Both the position numbers and the translations under genes were made by a program. Source: Schistocephalus solidus (taxonomy: Eukaryota > Platyhelminthes > Cestoda > Diphyllobothriidea > Diphyllobothriidae). From it: DNA of 64,000 nt. Every line of letters begins with the position of its first letter. The first letter of the stretch is position 1. Of this stretch, positions 54,995 through 64,000 are shown one piece after another. The DNA lies in the NCBI GenBank assembly GCA_017591395.1, contig WEDG01004212.1, positions 1 to 64,000 of the forward strand. Direction: 5' to 3'. The notes beneath the pieces are model-generated. The model saw only the letters and a program-made list of their open reading frames with translations. It was not told the origin of the DNA and made no database searches.

Positions 54995-56170
54995 GTGTCT
55001 GCTAAGTCAATTCATGGATATGAGAAGAATATAGAAGCGAGCATGCAGCTATTAATTAGTGTCAATTGCAGTAAGCCCTGGGCTAGATCCAGAAGGTTCT
55101 GCATAGAGGTCGATTGGGAGTGCATTATTAAAAAGACGTCTAATAGAGTTCCTGGAAGCATACAAACTATTGTACAGTGCTAAACCTGGCTTTCGTCGGT
55201 CAAATTCTTGTCTCAACGGTATTCTTGAGTCGCATGAGAAATTAATGATGGCTGCAGAAAGAAGCACTCCTGTGGATGTTGTATTCGCAGACATCCGGAA
55301 GGCATTTCACAGCGTACCAAACCGAATTCTCTTTTAAGCTATTTGAGAAATAGGAATTCGAGAAAAAATGTCCAACTGATGGAATTTTTTTGTACTGTAG
55401 AGTACGAAGAGTAAACGTTGACAATTTTTCGTTGGATTGGGTGAAGATTGAAAGTGGCGTCCAATAAGGTTCTGTTTTAGGTGCACTTTCCATCGTAGTT
55501 TACGTGAATGACGGCATTAATATCTGAATTGTTAAGCTCTCATGTTCGCCGAAGATAAAAGAATGTGGGCTGAGGTCAACAGCGAGGACGACGCAAGAAT
55601 GTTTGCAAGCCAATATTGACCAGGTGGCTTCCTGAGCTTATTGTATCAACATGTGTGGTCCTACACCGCTTGTCAAGTATATCTGAAACACCAGTATTCT
55701 ACTAATGACATTAAATAAAAAGATCTGGAAATGCAGCAAGATCTGGTTATGTGTACAGAAGCAAACTTGATGCCATCAGAACGCTCCTCGGAGGTTGTCC
55801 AGGAGGCGCCGAGTCCTCTGCACTGCATCAAAAGTGCTTTAAAATATTCTTCCCTTAAATCTTCTGAATAATATTCGGCGTCTTCCTGAGAACTTATCTA
55901 GCTTACGGAATGCCAGCCTGAACACCCTGGAGGGACGAACCAGCAGTAAAGTGCATCAAGTTCGCAAGAACGCTATGGGATTACTATATTCAATCAAAGA
56001 GGCGTTTGCAACTTTCGACAAGGAAGTTTTTGAGAGTTTACCACACCTTTGTTCAACCGCATCTAAAATATGGCCTATAAGTGTGATTATGTGTGAGTTT
56101 ACTGGAGGCAAAAAGGATTCATCAGAAGACGATAATAGATGAGGGCGGGATGCGCCCCCTCTTTTGAAAG
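54995..56170 (+). mobile_element. LINE H2: RT and C-terminus, decayed
   Basis: Plus-strand CR1-like remnant: D-V-V-F-A-D-I-R-K-A-F-H-S-V-P-N-R at about 55,275-55,325, S-G-V-Q (stop) G-S-V-L-G-A at about 55,452-55,485, and the active site M-F-A-E-D-K-R-M-W at about 55,540 (first catalytic Asp replaced by Glu). C-terminal F-V-Q-P-H-L-K-Y-G-L at about 56,050 follows L-Y-S-I-K-E-A-F-A-T-F-D-K-E-V-F. Stops throughout. Its 3' tail was not recognised. Confidence 0.75.
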
Positions 56171-56946
56171 CCTATGTGCTTTCGAAACGCACCCTATCAT
56201 GCAGGGTAAATATAACTAGAGAACAAGTTCTAATATAAGACATGACGGAGTCAGTCATTATTATTCTCTCCTGAAGTATAATATAAGAATATATTGTTAA
56301 CTTCACTTCTAGTGTTTCCCGCAACTGAAGATATCGCTGAAATCGACAACGTTTATAACCCATGAACCAAAATCTAAACCTACCCTATCCAAGACACCCG
56401 ATGTCAACCTCTTACCCTTGACCCTAACACTTTTGACTTTCCGCAACCTTAACCACCAAAGCTTAGGCCAAACGCTTACCGTAATGGCATCACTAAGAGG
56501 ATGGGTGGAAAACACAATAAAATTTACCAGGCAATTTTCCTTCTCATACCTGACCAATGTTGTTCGTTTCTCGATCTAACCAGTATCATGGACAACAGCA
56601 AACTCGGAAGACTCTCCCTCTTATGCCTGAAGATGCCACTAACGACTCCCTAGATTTCATGGTTATCAGACGTTAGATCGGTTTTTGTTTCCATCAAAAA
56701 ACGTATTCCATGTTTCAGCGCCCTTGAGAGAGCGGAGTGATCAGATAACTTCCTTACCGCGTCCTTTATCATTCGACCTCTTCACATTGTTCTTTACACC
56801 TATCTATTCATGTGGAGTATCTTTCTTATCCGAATTTCGGGCCATCGCTTAGCGCTATTTAAAATAAAATTGAGCAAGCATTTTAAATCGAACTCCATTC
56901 AGTCGTTTTTCATTCGTTTCCGTTCCAAACCCTTGCCTTTAAAACC
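56171..56946. other. unassigned stretch
   Basis: No coding region. A run of ctaacccttgaccctaac-like words near 56,385-56,430 is C/A-rich but not a true telomere-type array. No shared repeat with the rest of the window was seen. Confidence 0.3.
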
Positions 56947-57285
56947 TTGAACCACAAGATGTTTAGGAGTTGCATTGTTTTATATTTTCTCCTTATCCTG
57001 CTTCAGTTCTGCTTGTGCATTTTTCGCAATTTCACGGCCAAACACTCACACCAACCGGTCAGTTTCGACTTTGCTTACGACTTGCTAAATGCCATGGAAA
57101 ATATAATCTTGGCCACCAACGTCCCTCCTCGCTTTATCTCTAAACAATCGACGACGACTGCGGTTTGCACTCCTCCCTTGTCTTCTACGGATGAATTGCT
57201 CAGGAGAAAAAGAAGATGGTCAACTCTGTCAGTTCTTACGATTACATTTACAACTTACACTTACTTACCACCTTACCCCGCATGA
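56947..57285 (+). CDS. orphan open frame with a hydrophobic N-terminus
   Basis: 112 codons from ATG 56,947. Residues 2-26 are strongly hydrophobic (C-I-V-L-Y-F-L-L-I-L-L-Q-F-C-L-C-I-F), like a signal peptide or membrane anchor. The rest is Thr/Pro-rich with a basic R-R-K-R-R-W near residue 88. The frame overlaps another (57,191-57,523), and a third in that same second frame runs 57,575-57,919. I recognise no family. It could be a secreted-protein exon, an old retroelement ORF, or chance. Confidence 0.35.
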   Translation: MNHKMFRSCIVLYFLLILLQFCLCIFRNFTAKHSHQPVSFDFAYDLLNAMENIILATNVPPRFISKQSTTTAVCTPPLSSTDELLRRKRRWSTLSVLTITFTTYTYLPPYPA

Positions 57286-57919
57286 CAGGGAGCGTTCCAA
57301 ACGCACTAATGCCCTCGACAGAAGTACACTGCAGTCTCATTCACATCTTTTATCACCTTGTGATGATCAGTTGTTTTCTCCTGCAAATCCACACAACTCC
57401 ACCTTTGTGCACTCCGCTTCGTTGCCTGGAGGGCAAGGCGGATTCGAGAGCACCGTTATGCCTCCGCTAAATCAAGACATGGAGAAGTTAATCTCGAAAG
57501 CAATTGTCTCTGACAGCAGTTAACCAAGGCATCGATAAAGTGTAAGCACGTTCGTTTTTGCATACTGCCAGGTCGTGCTACCGCGACAAAGCAGAAACAT
57601 GTGGCTCACTGGCGGACTCCTCCACTGTCCGCCTACAGAGCCTGACTATAAATACACCCAACATGTCCGAACGCCCTCAACGCCCTCGACGTTGTTCATT
57701 GACAGGTTCGGCTTTCTGTCCGACCCTAACTTTCATTACTGTACTGGTCTGAAGATAATCCAGTCGAAAACACGCGTTCGCATTATAAGAACTCACCGTG
57801 TAGAGCGCAGCAGGTATTCATTTCAGAGGAATATTCACCACACTTTCCACGTCTTTGATATGGAACTGAATTCGAAGGATAACAAACCAAAAAGCAGCCT
57901 CGGGATGTGTTTATTTTAA
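57191..57919 (+). other. two consecutive orphan frames in one phase
   Basis: Frames 57,191-57,523 (110 codons) and 57,575-57,919 (114 codons) share a reading phase and are separated by stops between 57,521 and 57,575. The second is basic (T-R-V-R-I-I-R-T-H-R-V-E-R-S-R). No domain recognised. They lie on the strand opposite the host gene and overlap its predicted 3' end region. Confidence 0.3.
57910..57915 (-). promoter_or_regulatory. candidate polyadenylation signal of the host gene
   Basis: AATAAA on the minus strand, about 235 bases downstream of the predicted stop codon at 58,149. Placement is reasonable for a 3' UTR, but the motif is common in AT-rich DNA. Confidence 0.4.
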
Positions 57920-58148
57920 TCTTGCAGCGCAGGTATGATCCCGTGCTCGTCACGAGCAGCAAATAGTAAATTGCGTAAAGAATCTAAGCATTCAAAAGTA
58001 GCGAGAAGGCGTAGGGGCCGAAAATTAACCCCGAAAGTTACAAATTATTAAGCCAGGGGCGAATCAATTAAGAACTATCACGCAAGGCAAATAGAGAAAA
58101 ATGAAGAAAATAGGCAAGAAAAATCGCTTAGATGCTGGTCCTGGCAGA

Positions 58149-58228
58149 TCAAACTTCACCATATTCCTCATTGTCAGACTCGACGACGATGCGGCTAACG
58201 TGCTCTGGCACGTCCTCGACCTCCACTT
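58149..58228 (-). CDS. host gene, last coding exon (unidentified protein)
   Basis: An 80-bp coding exon preceded on the minus strand by a pyrimidine-rich acceptor (ttttattccctttcag). It begins in the phase left by the preceding exon (one base carried over) and encodes an acidic C-terminus: E-V-E-V-E-D-V-P-E-H-V-S, then V-E-S-D-N-E-E-Y-G-E-V and TGA. The other two frames read through unrelated sequence. The acidic tail is not diagnostic of a family I know. It belongs with 61,480-61,534 and 63,760-64,000. Confidence 0.75.
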
Positions 58229-61200
58229 CTGAAAGGGAATAAAACGACAGAGTTTATCACTGACACACAGGAATTCGCAGGTAACGTTATCTACCTTTAT
58301 AAGCACACAAGGGCAAAGGAGGTGTAACCCCCGGTTTAAAACACCACAAATATCTGCCCATGGTGAGGTTATGTGGAAGAAAATATCTAAATATTCATTC
58401 TGATGGACTTCAGTAGACAGAAATACAATGCGAGAGCGAGAGAGCTAGCTTAATCCAACAAAGTATTTATAAGGTCAATCAGGCTTCGTTGAAGCAAAAA
58501 AAAACAAGGAATGCGGACGACGCGGACACTCATGAACCTAGACTGGAGAGGAGAACTAAGAGAGGCAGAGGTCGTGGCAGGCGTTAAGGTCAGTTTTGGC
58601 ACCACCACCATAAGCGAGAAGAACCACAATTGCCCTACCGAGGCGGGCGGGCGGGCAGGATGCTCCAGAATGAAAACAATGACGCAACCTACATAACGCT
58701 TTTACCGCCTCCTACCGGTTTGTCAGAGTTCCTCGGTCGACTGTACATGGGAGAAGGCGTAGTAGCAGATGTAGCGTGAATTGCGTCTAACGCTCGCGAC
58801 TTTCTAACGCAAGACCGTAAAGGAATCATTGCTGACTTACGCCACTTAGAAAAAAATGCATGCTACTTAAGTACTGTCTTATGATTATCATACAAAGTGT
58901 CCGGTATACGGCTGCTTGTGAATTGGCGTAAGGTCATGATTCATAAATCGCCAAAAATAAGCATCTTTTATATTCACGTCAGAAACACTAAAGAAGATCT
59001 TAGTGAAGGCATTAATAGTCGCTGATTACTGAGATACGAGGTTAACCCGAAAAAGTAGCAATAGGTACAGAACATGCGCAAACCTAACCCATGCAAAATG
59101 ACACAACTTACAAAAGATTAATAATTACTCCCAAACTGGTACTAAGGCATGTAACAAAGCCTTCAAATAAAGGCGCAAAAAATTAAGCGAAATTACAAAT
59201 TCAAAGAAACATGAAAAGTAATAATACTTTGTTTAGAAGTACCAATTGTGTAAAAAAGCGGAATATTCCAAAAAATTAAACAATCGCTAATTCTGACGAA
59301 TAAATTTAAACAAAAATGTCAGGTTAAATTGCAAACATACTATTTTGTGTGTATTAAGAGAACTTTCCCTTCACCGAATTTCTTAATTGGTATTTTGGGT
59401 TTTCGATTACAACTTGTGTCAGATTATCTTTGAAACACTGGCGATTACTTCACAATTTTCAGTGTTTTCAAGTGATTGGACATAAATTTCGATCCTGGTC
59501 TCTGTTTATAAAAAGCTTTAAAATAACATGCTCCTAAAATATTTTCGAAGGAGTTCGTTTTTGGATAGTATTTCGAATGCAGATGGCCATTTGGATTATA
59601 ATTTTAGACTCACACAAACATGCGAACTCATTCAAGAGAAAACTGAACGTCTACAACAAAAGTCGGCAAGTAATATGACTCAGCTCAATGTAAAAAATTC
59701 TAGAACAAGTTGCCGCTTTTGAAGGCGCTTTATTTAGATATTTAGCTGACAAATAGCTCGGGAATTTAACTTTTACAAGGTTATGTCAAGAGAAAAATGG
59801 AACACGTTGACTGGTCTTTCGACTTTCCTGAAAGATAGTGACACTTTCTGTTGAAAATGATAGAAATTACTTTCTCTTTACAAAGAAGCATTTTTTCAAA
59901 TATATACATTTACTTTAAGGCCATTTTCTAAGGCTGCAAATGGTCAGTTAAGTGGCCGAATATATACTAAGATTTTGTGAAAAGTGCTAATCTTCTGCCC
60001 ATTACGTTTCTAAATTCAACCATAGCGGAAACTGTACTATACAAAAAGCAGCTTTCCACATGCTTCAAATTTAACATATGCTGAAAAGCAATGCAATTCC
60101 TAACCATTGCATGCAACTGATTTTCATTGGCTTAAGATCAGATTCCCCTATTCCAGAAGGAATTTAGTTGAAACGTATCAGCCTATCTATGGGCAAAGAG
60201 ATGCGCTGAAGAGGAGCTACGATAGGTTTTTACAAGTTTCCTGAGGTCGTTGTCTGGCTAAATAGTGTTGGTTATAGTCCTCTGACTGAACAATGAATCT
60301 TGTATTTAAAAGGGAAAGTTTAGAGCAAACAAAGTGACCATTATAACAATGAAATCGAGAAATTTCTAGTTTCATTTAATCTATCTGGATAACATTGGAT
60401 GATGTTAAGCTCCCGTCATAACTATTCCATATATTATCTGCACTTTGTACAGCCACGACATACCGAGGACCACACTCATAGGACAGACCACCAGACCACA
60501 TTTTTAAATATTTGGGATAAGAAAAATAACAGGGTACATATTCAAATTAATACAAGGTAGATTATACACCGATAGGCGACGAAACTTCTTAAACAGACCG
60601 TGTTCTTTAAATGCAAGGTGAGACAGAAAATAGTATACCGGTCGGTTTGCAGCACCATAGGGAATCCTTGCAACCACATGTTCTAGTCCCACAGAAAGAA
60701 ATCTACCTAGTGCCAATGTTGCGGTTGCTCAATGCCTTTATAAGGCGATTATGTTTTGCAAAGTGAATGAATACTGAGTACTGTCACTTCGCGAACAAAT
60801 TTGTGAGAAAGTTCTTCTTCTTGTTGAAAGTCACCTTTAAGGAGAGAACCTCATAGCACTGAATTTTCTGAACTGAATTTTCTGAATTTTCTAAATATTA
60901 TTGAGGTTTCAGAAGAATCTGGAAAGTTATTTCGATGGGAAACTTTCTCCTCGTCATTTGAACAGCCTTATGCGTGAAAAAAGAGTACTATATTTGCATC
61001 ACTAAGCAGCCACCGGGAACAGCACAAAACGTTTACTGATATTGGACAACCATTTTATAAATGCAAACGTCCTAGCACCTTGGAGTTATTTAAAGGGAAG
61101 GATTTCTCTCCATCAGTAAATAACGCAAAAGCTAAAATGTACTATAAATTAAATTTTTGCGCATCAATACCAGAACTACTAGCTGTATACCAGGCAGGAA

Positions 61201-61283
61201 CTGAGTGCGTACTAAGAAACAAACGCCAAGTCAGCCAACCATCCTCGTCCTCCTCATCATCGTCTCTTTCTCTCTTTCTCTCA

Positions 61284-61319
<36 letters not shown>

Positions 61320-61479
61320 ACCAAGGGATCCTTTATGAAATAGCAGAAATAAGACTGGTCAGGTTGTCGCAGGTTCACAAGTTGACCTGAAGGCTTCCCA
61401 CAAGAATACTATGCTGGCAAACGGGCAACAAAAGAGGATTTAATGAAACTGGTGACAGGAAGGAGGAAGTACATCTTAC
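58229..61479 (-). other. host gene last intron
   Basis: About 3.25 kb between donor gtaagatg (at 61,479) and acceptor ttcag (at 58,229). AT-rich, with no recognisable transposon. Plus-strand frames such as 58,511-58,696 and 59,528-59,722 show no motif. It holds a pure (TC)14 tract at 61,289-61,316. Short gaattttctgaa words repeat near 60,858-60,895. Confidence 0.6.
61289..61316. repeat. (TC)14 microsatellite
   Basis: 28 uninterrupted bases of TC inside a wider pyrimidine-rich block (61,246-61,316). It lies 164 bases downstream, on the gene strand, of the exon at 61,480-61,534. On the gene strand it reads GA. Confidence 0.95.
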
Positions 61480-61534
61480 CTGTTTCTGGAGAAGCCGCCA
61501 ATTGCCCTCTTACTGAACTGACGTATTCCTCAAC
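61480..61534 (-). CDS. host gene, penultimate exon
   Basis: A 55-bp exon bounded by a strong acceptor (ttgttttggtgttcag, then GTTGAG) and a consensus donor (GAAACAG, then gtaagatg). Only one frame is open: V-E-E-Y-V-S-S-V-R-G-Q-L-A-A-S-P-E-T plus one base. It enters in phase 0, exactly as the exon at 63,760 leaves, and exits with one base, exactly as the exon at 58,228 requires. Confidence 0.8.
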
Positions 61535-61839
61535 CTGAACACCAAAACAAGTCAAGGAAACAGATTTCACAAGATAAGTAATATGTTTAAAAAAGTCGAC
61601 ACATTATAACATTGCAGAGTTGATGGACAAGCATAAAGATACGGAAATAGTTATCTCTGATTTACTGGCCGTCACCGAATATGCATATCTGGAACCTCAT
61701 GACCGCATTTTAATCTAGCAGCGACTTTGGCACTTTGCCACTCGAGCCAAGGACTCAAACCCTGTCGACTGTAGTCGGAATTGTTTTTTTTTAACCTGGC
61801 CGCAGGGACAAGGACTCGTGTTAATAACATGAATAGCTG

Positions 61840-62580
61840 GCGACTGGACTGGGAGTCAGACGGCGATGGTCCCTCCATATCCCCTGAGTAAGTAAATCCT
61901 GGTGTGTGCGTTATGGGGGCCAGGTCGTGCTGTGGCGCACGAAGACGGGTACGCCGATCCGTCAGCCAATGCGCCCACTCTAACATCAGGCAACTGACCG
62001 GCTCGGACAGTGGTCTGATGGTGGGGGTTGGGGAGAGAGTGAGGTCGACAGCTCAGCGCATTTTCCTCACTATAAACAATCTGACGCGCTGGAAACTATC
62101 ACGGTGCGCTAAAAGCCGTGGCTTGGAAGGTTGCCAACTGACGGGATAACTCGGACCGCCTAGTCAGCCCAATTGTGTGTTTTGTGTGAAGTGGCTGAGT
62201 GGCGAACTGAGAGTCAGGCTGCAATGGCTCCTTCTGAATGTGGCCTTTATGGCACTCCCACTCTGTGGGATCCGAGCCAGGTGTGGTGGTACGCCCAGGG
62301 GCGGCTCCGGTCGCGCCAGCCACCTGCGCCTTCTCCCATCTCCGGTCTTCTTGACTCTGTCTGGACACCAGGCTCAGGTGTGGGGGGAGAGTGCGGTAGC
62401 TGCATCGCAAGGCTACTATCACTTAAAACTAATTCACGCGCAAGTCACCGTCCCTGCACCACCTGGTGTAGTGCATACGGTGGACCTCGTCGAAATCGAC
62501 GGTCTACGACGCCGACTAAGGGAAAAAGGTACCTTCTCTAGCTCACATATCGAACTGGACCTCGATCGTTTAACCTCCAC
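61840..62580 (+). repeat. LINE F 3' UTR copy in host intron
   Basis: Reverse complement of 40,650-41,300 over most of its length: gactgggagtcagacggcgatgg, the gacgggtacgccgatccgtc block, gaggtcgacagctcagcg, cacggtgcgctaaaagccgtgg, gtgtgaagtggctgagtgg, caatggctccttctgaatgtgg, then the ggggcggctccgg and cgccagccacctgcgcc blocks, and finally cgcgcaagtcaccgtccctgcacc. No zinc-finger coding part is attached. Confidence 0.85.
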
Positions 62581-63600
62581 CTCTTATTACAGATTGCTAT
62601 GTAACTGCCAGCGAGACAGGAGGGGATGTTTGCATTCTATCCTGCAAGCAAGCCATATCAATAATCGCCAGCCAAGTGTGCCTCTACGATGTGAAAAAAC
62701 TTATCCCGTGTTTTGCTGCAGTTCTGTCCCACATACTGTGTCCTTAAACAGGGCCGCGCAGTAGATACGCTGGACCAACGCGCGGGCCATATCAGGCCAC
62801 GGGAAACCTTATAGGGACTGCGCAGCCACACGTGGCGGAGAGTGGGGGTAGTGGCAGGAATGGGCGCAGGCTCACGCCAGCCACCTGCACCCGATCGCGC
62901 GTCTGGATGTTCTTAACTTCGTCATGACAAGGAGGCCCGGGGGGGGGAAGAGGGCAGGAGTGCGGGAGATACCGCCCAAACCTATAAACTAATTCATGCA
63001 CAAGTCAACGTCCGTGGGTATACTGTGGACATCGTCCGCAATGACGGTCTAACTGTCGCTCCATAATGGCCCTCACCACGGACTGTGCTGGACCAAAACG
63101 GCCGTCACACTGGCTCGCGGCACGCTTCAATCAGGATGCACCCTTCTGTGTAGCATACGGTGGACATCGTCAGACTACGACGGTCGAAATTTCGTGTGTG
63201 TGTGTGTGTGTGTGTGCCCCCTAAACGGGCCACTTGGTAGATGCATTGGACCAACAGGGGGGCCACATCATAACACGGCAGGCGTAATTCGGGTTGGACT
63301 CCCATAACAAATGCCGAACATGGGGGAGGTGTGGTGGCACACCTAGGGGTTCCTAGGGCCTTGGGACTCCGGCCGCGCCAGCCACCTGCGCCATCTTCCA
63401 TCTCCGGTCTGCTTGACTCTGTCTTGACACCGGGCATAGGTGGGGGAGGAGAAAGGAGTGCGCTAGATGCAACGCAAGTCTACTAACACTTTAAACTAAA
63501 TCCCGCACGTCACCGTACCTGCACCAACCTGCTGTGGAATTTAAGGTGGACCTCGTCTACATCGACGGCCAAACTATCGCGTGTGTGTGACCAGTGGTAA
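62580..63600 (+). repeat. tandem degenerate ~0.5-kb units of the LINE F 3' end
   Basis: The block around cgccagccacctgc(g/a)cc recurs at about 62,318, 62,875 and 63,376. The gtagat(a/g)c(g/a)(c/t)tggaccaac block recurs at about 62,762 and 63,237. The ggtggac(c/a)tcgtc block recurs at about 62,480, 63,019, 63,160 and 63,546. Spacing near 475-560 bp shows a degenerate direct repeat. Order and gaps differ between units. Confidence 0.7.
63194..63216. repeat. GT microsatellite within the tandem unit
   Basis: 23 bases of GT repeat directly after gaaatttc. The neighbouring unit has the same context with only gtgtgtgtg (63,581-63,589), and both are followed by a related ctaaacgggcca / gtaaacgtgcca block. 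Confidence 0.93.
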
Positions 63601-63759
63601 ACGTGCCATAAGCCTTCCGTCTATCGCTTACTACCCACACCTGGGAAGCTCCCGTTTAAATGCAATGCAATGGCGTAGTCCGTTCTGAGGTGAGGGAGGG
63701 GGTACACCGATGACATAAAAGGGGGCGGGGGGATAATCAGTCAAATTTTAAGGACTTAC

Positions 63760-64000
63760 TCTGCCCAAAAAGGCCTGAGCCTTTTCCACAGCTTCAGGAA
63801 GATACACCAGCGCATCATTTAGGTAACGGGAGAGCCTACAGAAGACACCAAAGTGGTGCACAAGTTTGACCAGCGAAACCTCGGTGCAGGCAGGCTGAAT
63901 GGTAAGACTTTTGTTCACCTCCATCATCAACGACATCTGCTTCGCCTGGCTTTCTATAGACTCGTCCGCCAGGAGCCTCAAGTTAGAAAGGGTTTGCTCG
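63760..64000 (-). CDS. host gene, coding exon (continues beyond window)
   Basis: Open frame from the window edge to a consensus donor (TTGGGCAGA, then gtaagtcc). It reads E-Q-T-L-S-N-L-R-L-L-A-D-E-S, then S-Q-A-K-Q-M-S-L-M-M-E-V-N, S-L-V-K-L-V-H-H-F-G-V-F and D-A-L-V-Y-L-P-E-A-V-E-K-A, ending A-F-L-G-R in phase 0. The pattern is helical and amphipathic, without repeats I can name. Composition is normal coding and clearly unlike the decayed LINEs. No family recognised; the acceptor of this exon lies outside the window. Confidence 0.75.

Larger units (their letters stand above)
61535..63759 (-). other. host gene intron carrying LINE F 3'-UTR repeats
   Basis: About 2.2 kb between donor gtaagtcc and acceptor ttcag. 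From about 61,840 to 63,590 it consists of GC-rich sequence derived from the LINE F 3' UTR, on the strand opposite to the gene. The remaining flanks show nothing recognisable. Confidence 0.65.

Noticed and set aside
56385..56435. Possible telomere-like C/A-rich repeat
   Set aside because: The words (ctaaccc, ccctaac, ctaccc) are not in a regular array.
60504..60716. Minus-strand frame resembling a LINE C-terminus
   Set aside because: Only a faint resemblance to the L-E-x-V-Q-x-x-A-T block, and neighbouring motifs are absent. Left as intron sequence.
61080..61390. Serine/leucine-rich and Arg/Glu-rich frames across the TC tract
   Set aside because: They are produced by the dinucleotide repeat read in different phases.
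1..64000. tRNA, rRNA, spliced-leader or CRISPR features
   Set aside because: None was seen on reading both strands. A covariance-model scan would be needed to exclude small RNAs.

Overview
The window looks like repeat-rich nuclear DNA from a metazoan, most probably a parasitic flatworm (pseudophyllidean tapeworm type). The evidence is the AT-rich background, long introns, CR1/Jockey-type non-LTR elements, a flatworm-style Ty3/gypsy element, and a GC-rich RTE-like element with a C2H2 zinc-finger tail. The host assignment is inferred from the feel of the sequences, not from a search. No rRNA, tRNA, CRISPR array or bacterial operon structure was seen.

Layout. 0.6-2.5 kb: degraded antisense LINE (family A2) with a duplicated RT segment. 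3.06-8.23 kb: complete but dead gypsy element with two LTRs and a 4-bp target duplication. 9.4-12.1 kb: LINE A (-). 12.2-13.0 kb: two opposed copies of a SINE-like repeat. 14.0-15.2 kb: second gypsy copy (LTR plus gag). 16.1-20.4 kb: LINE C (+) split by LINE A (-). 20.45-26.5 kb: LINE D (-) split by a full-length LINE B (+). 26.5-30.7 kb: A(+) and D-type (-) fragments. 31.1-37.1 kb: RT fragment, chimeric patch, LINE E (+), LINE H1 (+). 37.6-40.6 kb: LINE J (+) carrying a short B insertion and abutted by LINE A (-). 40.6-46.0 kb: the zinc-finger LINE F (-). 46.1-50.75 kb: E-like tail, then LINE B split by a nearly complete LINE C (+) with a 5-bp target duplication. 50.8-56.2 kb: more LINE fragments on both strands. 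56.2-57.9 kb: unidentified open frames.

57.9-64.0 kb holds the one convincing host gene: the last three exons of a minus-strand gene. Splice sites, reading phases and an acidic C-terminus all agree. Its penultimate intron contains 3'-UTR sequence of LINE F, partly in tandem, with a GT microsatellite grown out of the repeat unit.

How it fits together. Almost everything outside the host gene is layers of retrotransposons that broke earlier ones, so an insertion order can be read directly: A into C; B into D; C into B; B into J. Most coding regions are broken by frameshifts, stops or catalytic substitutions. The longest surviving open frames are the LINE C RT (312 aa), the LINE A RT (302 aa), the zinc-finger tail of LINE F (296 aa) and the gypsy integrase (282 aa).
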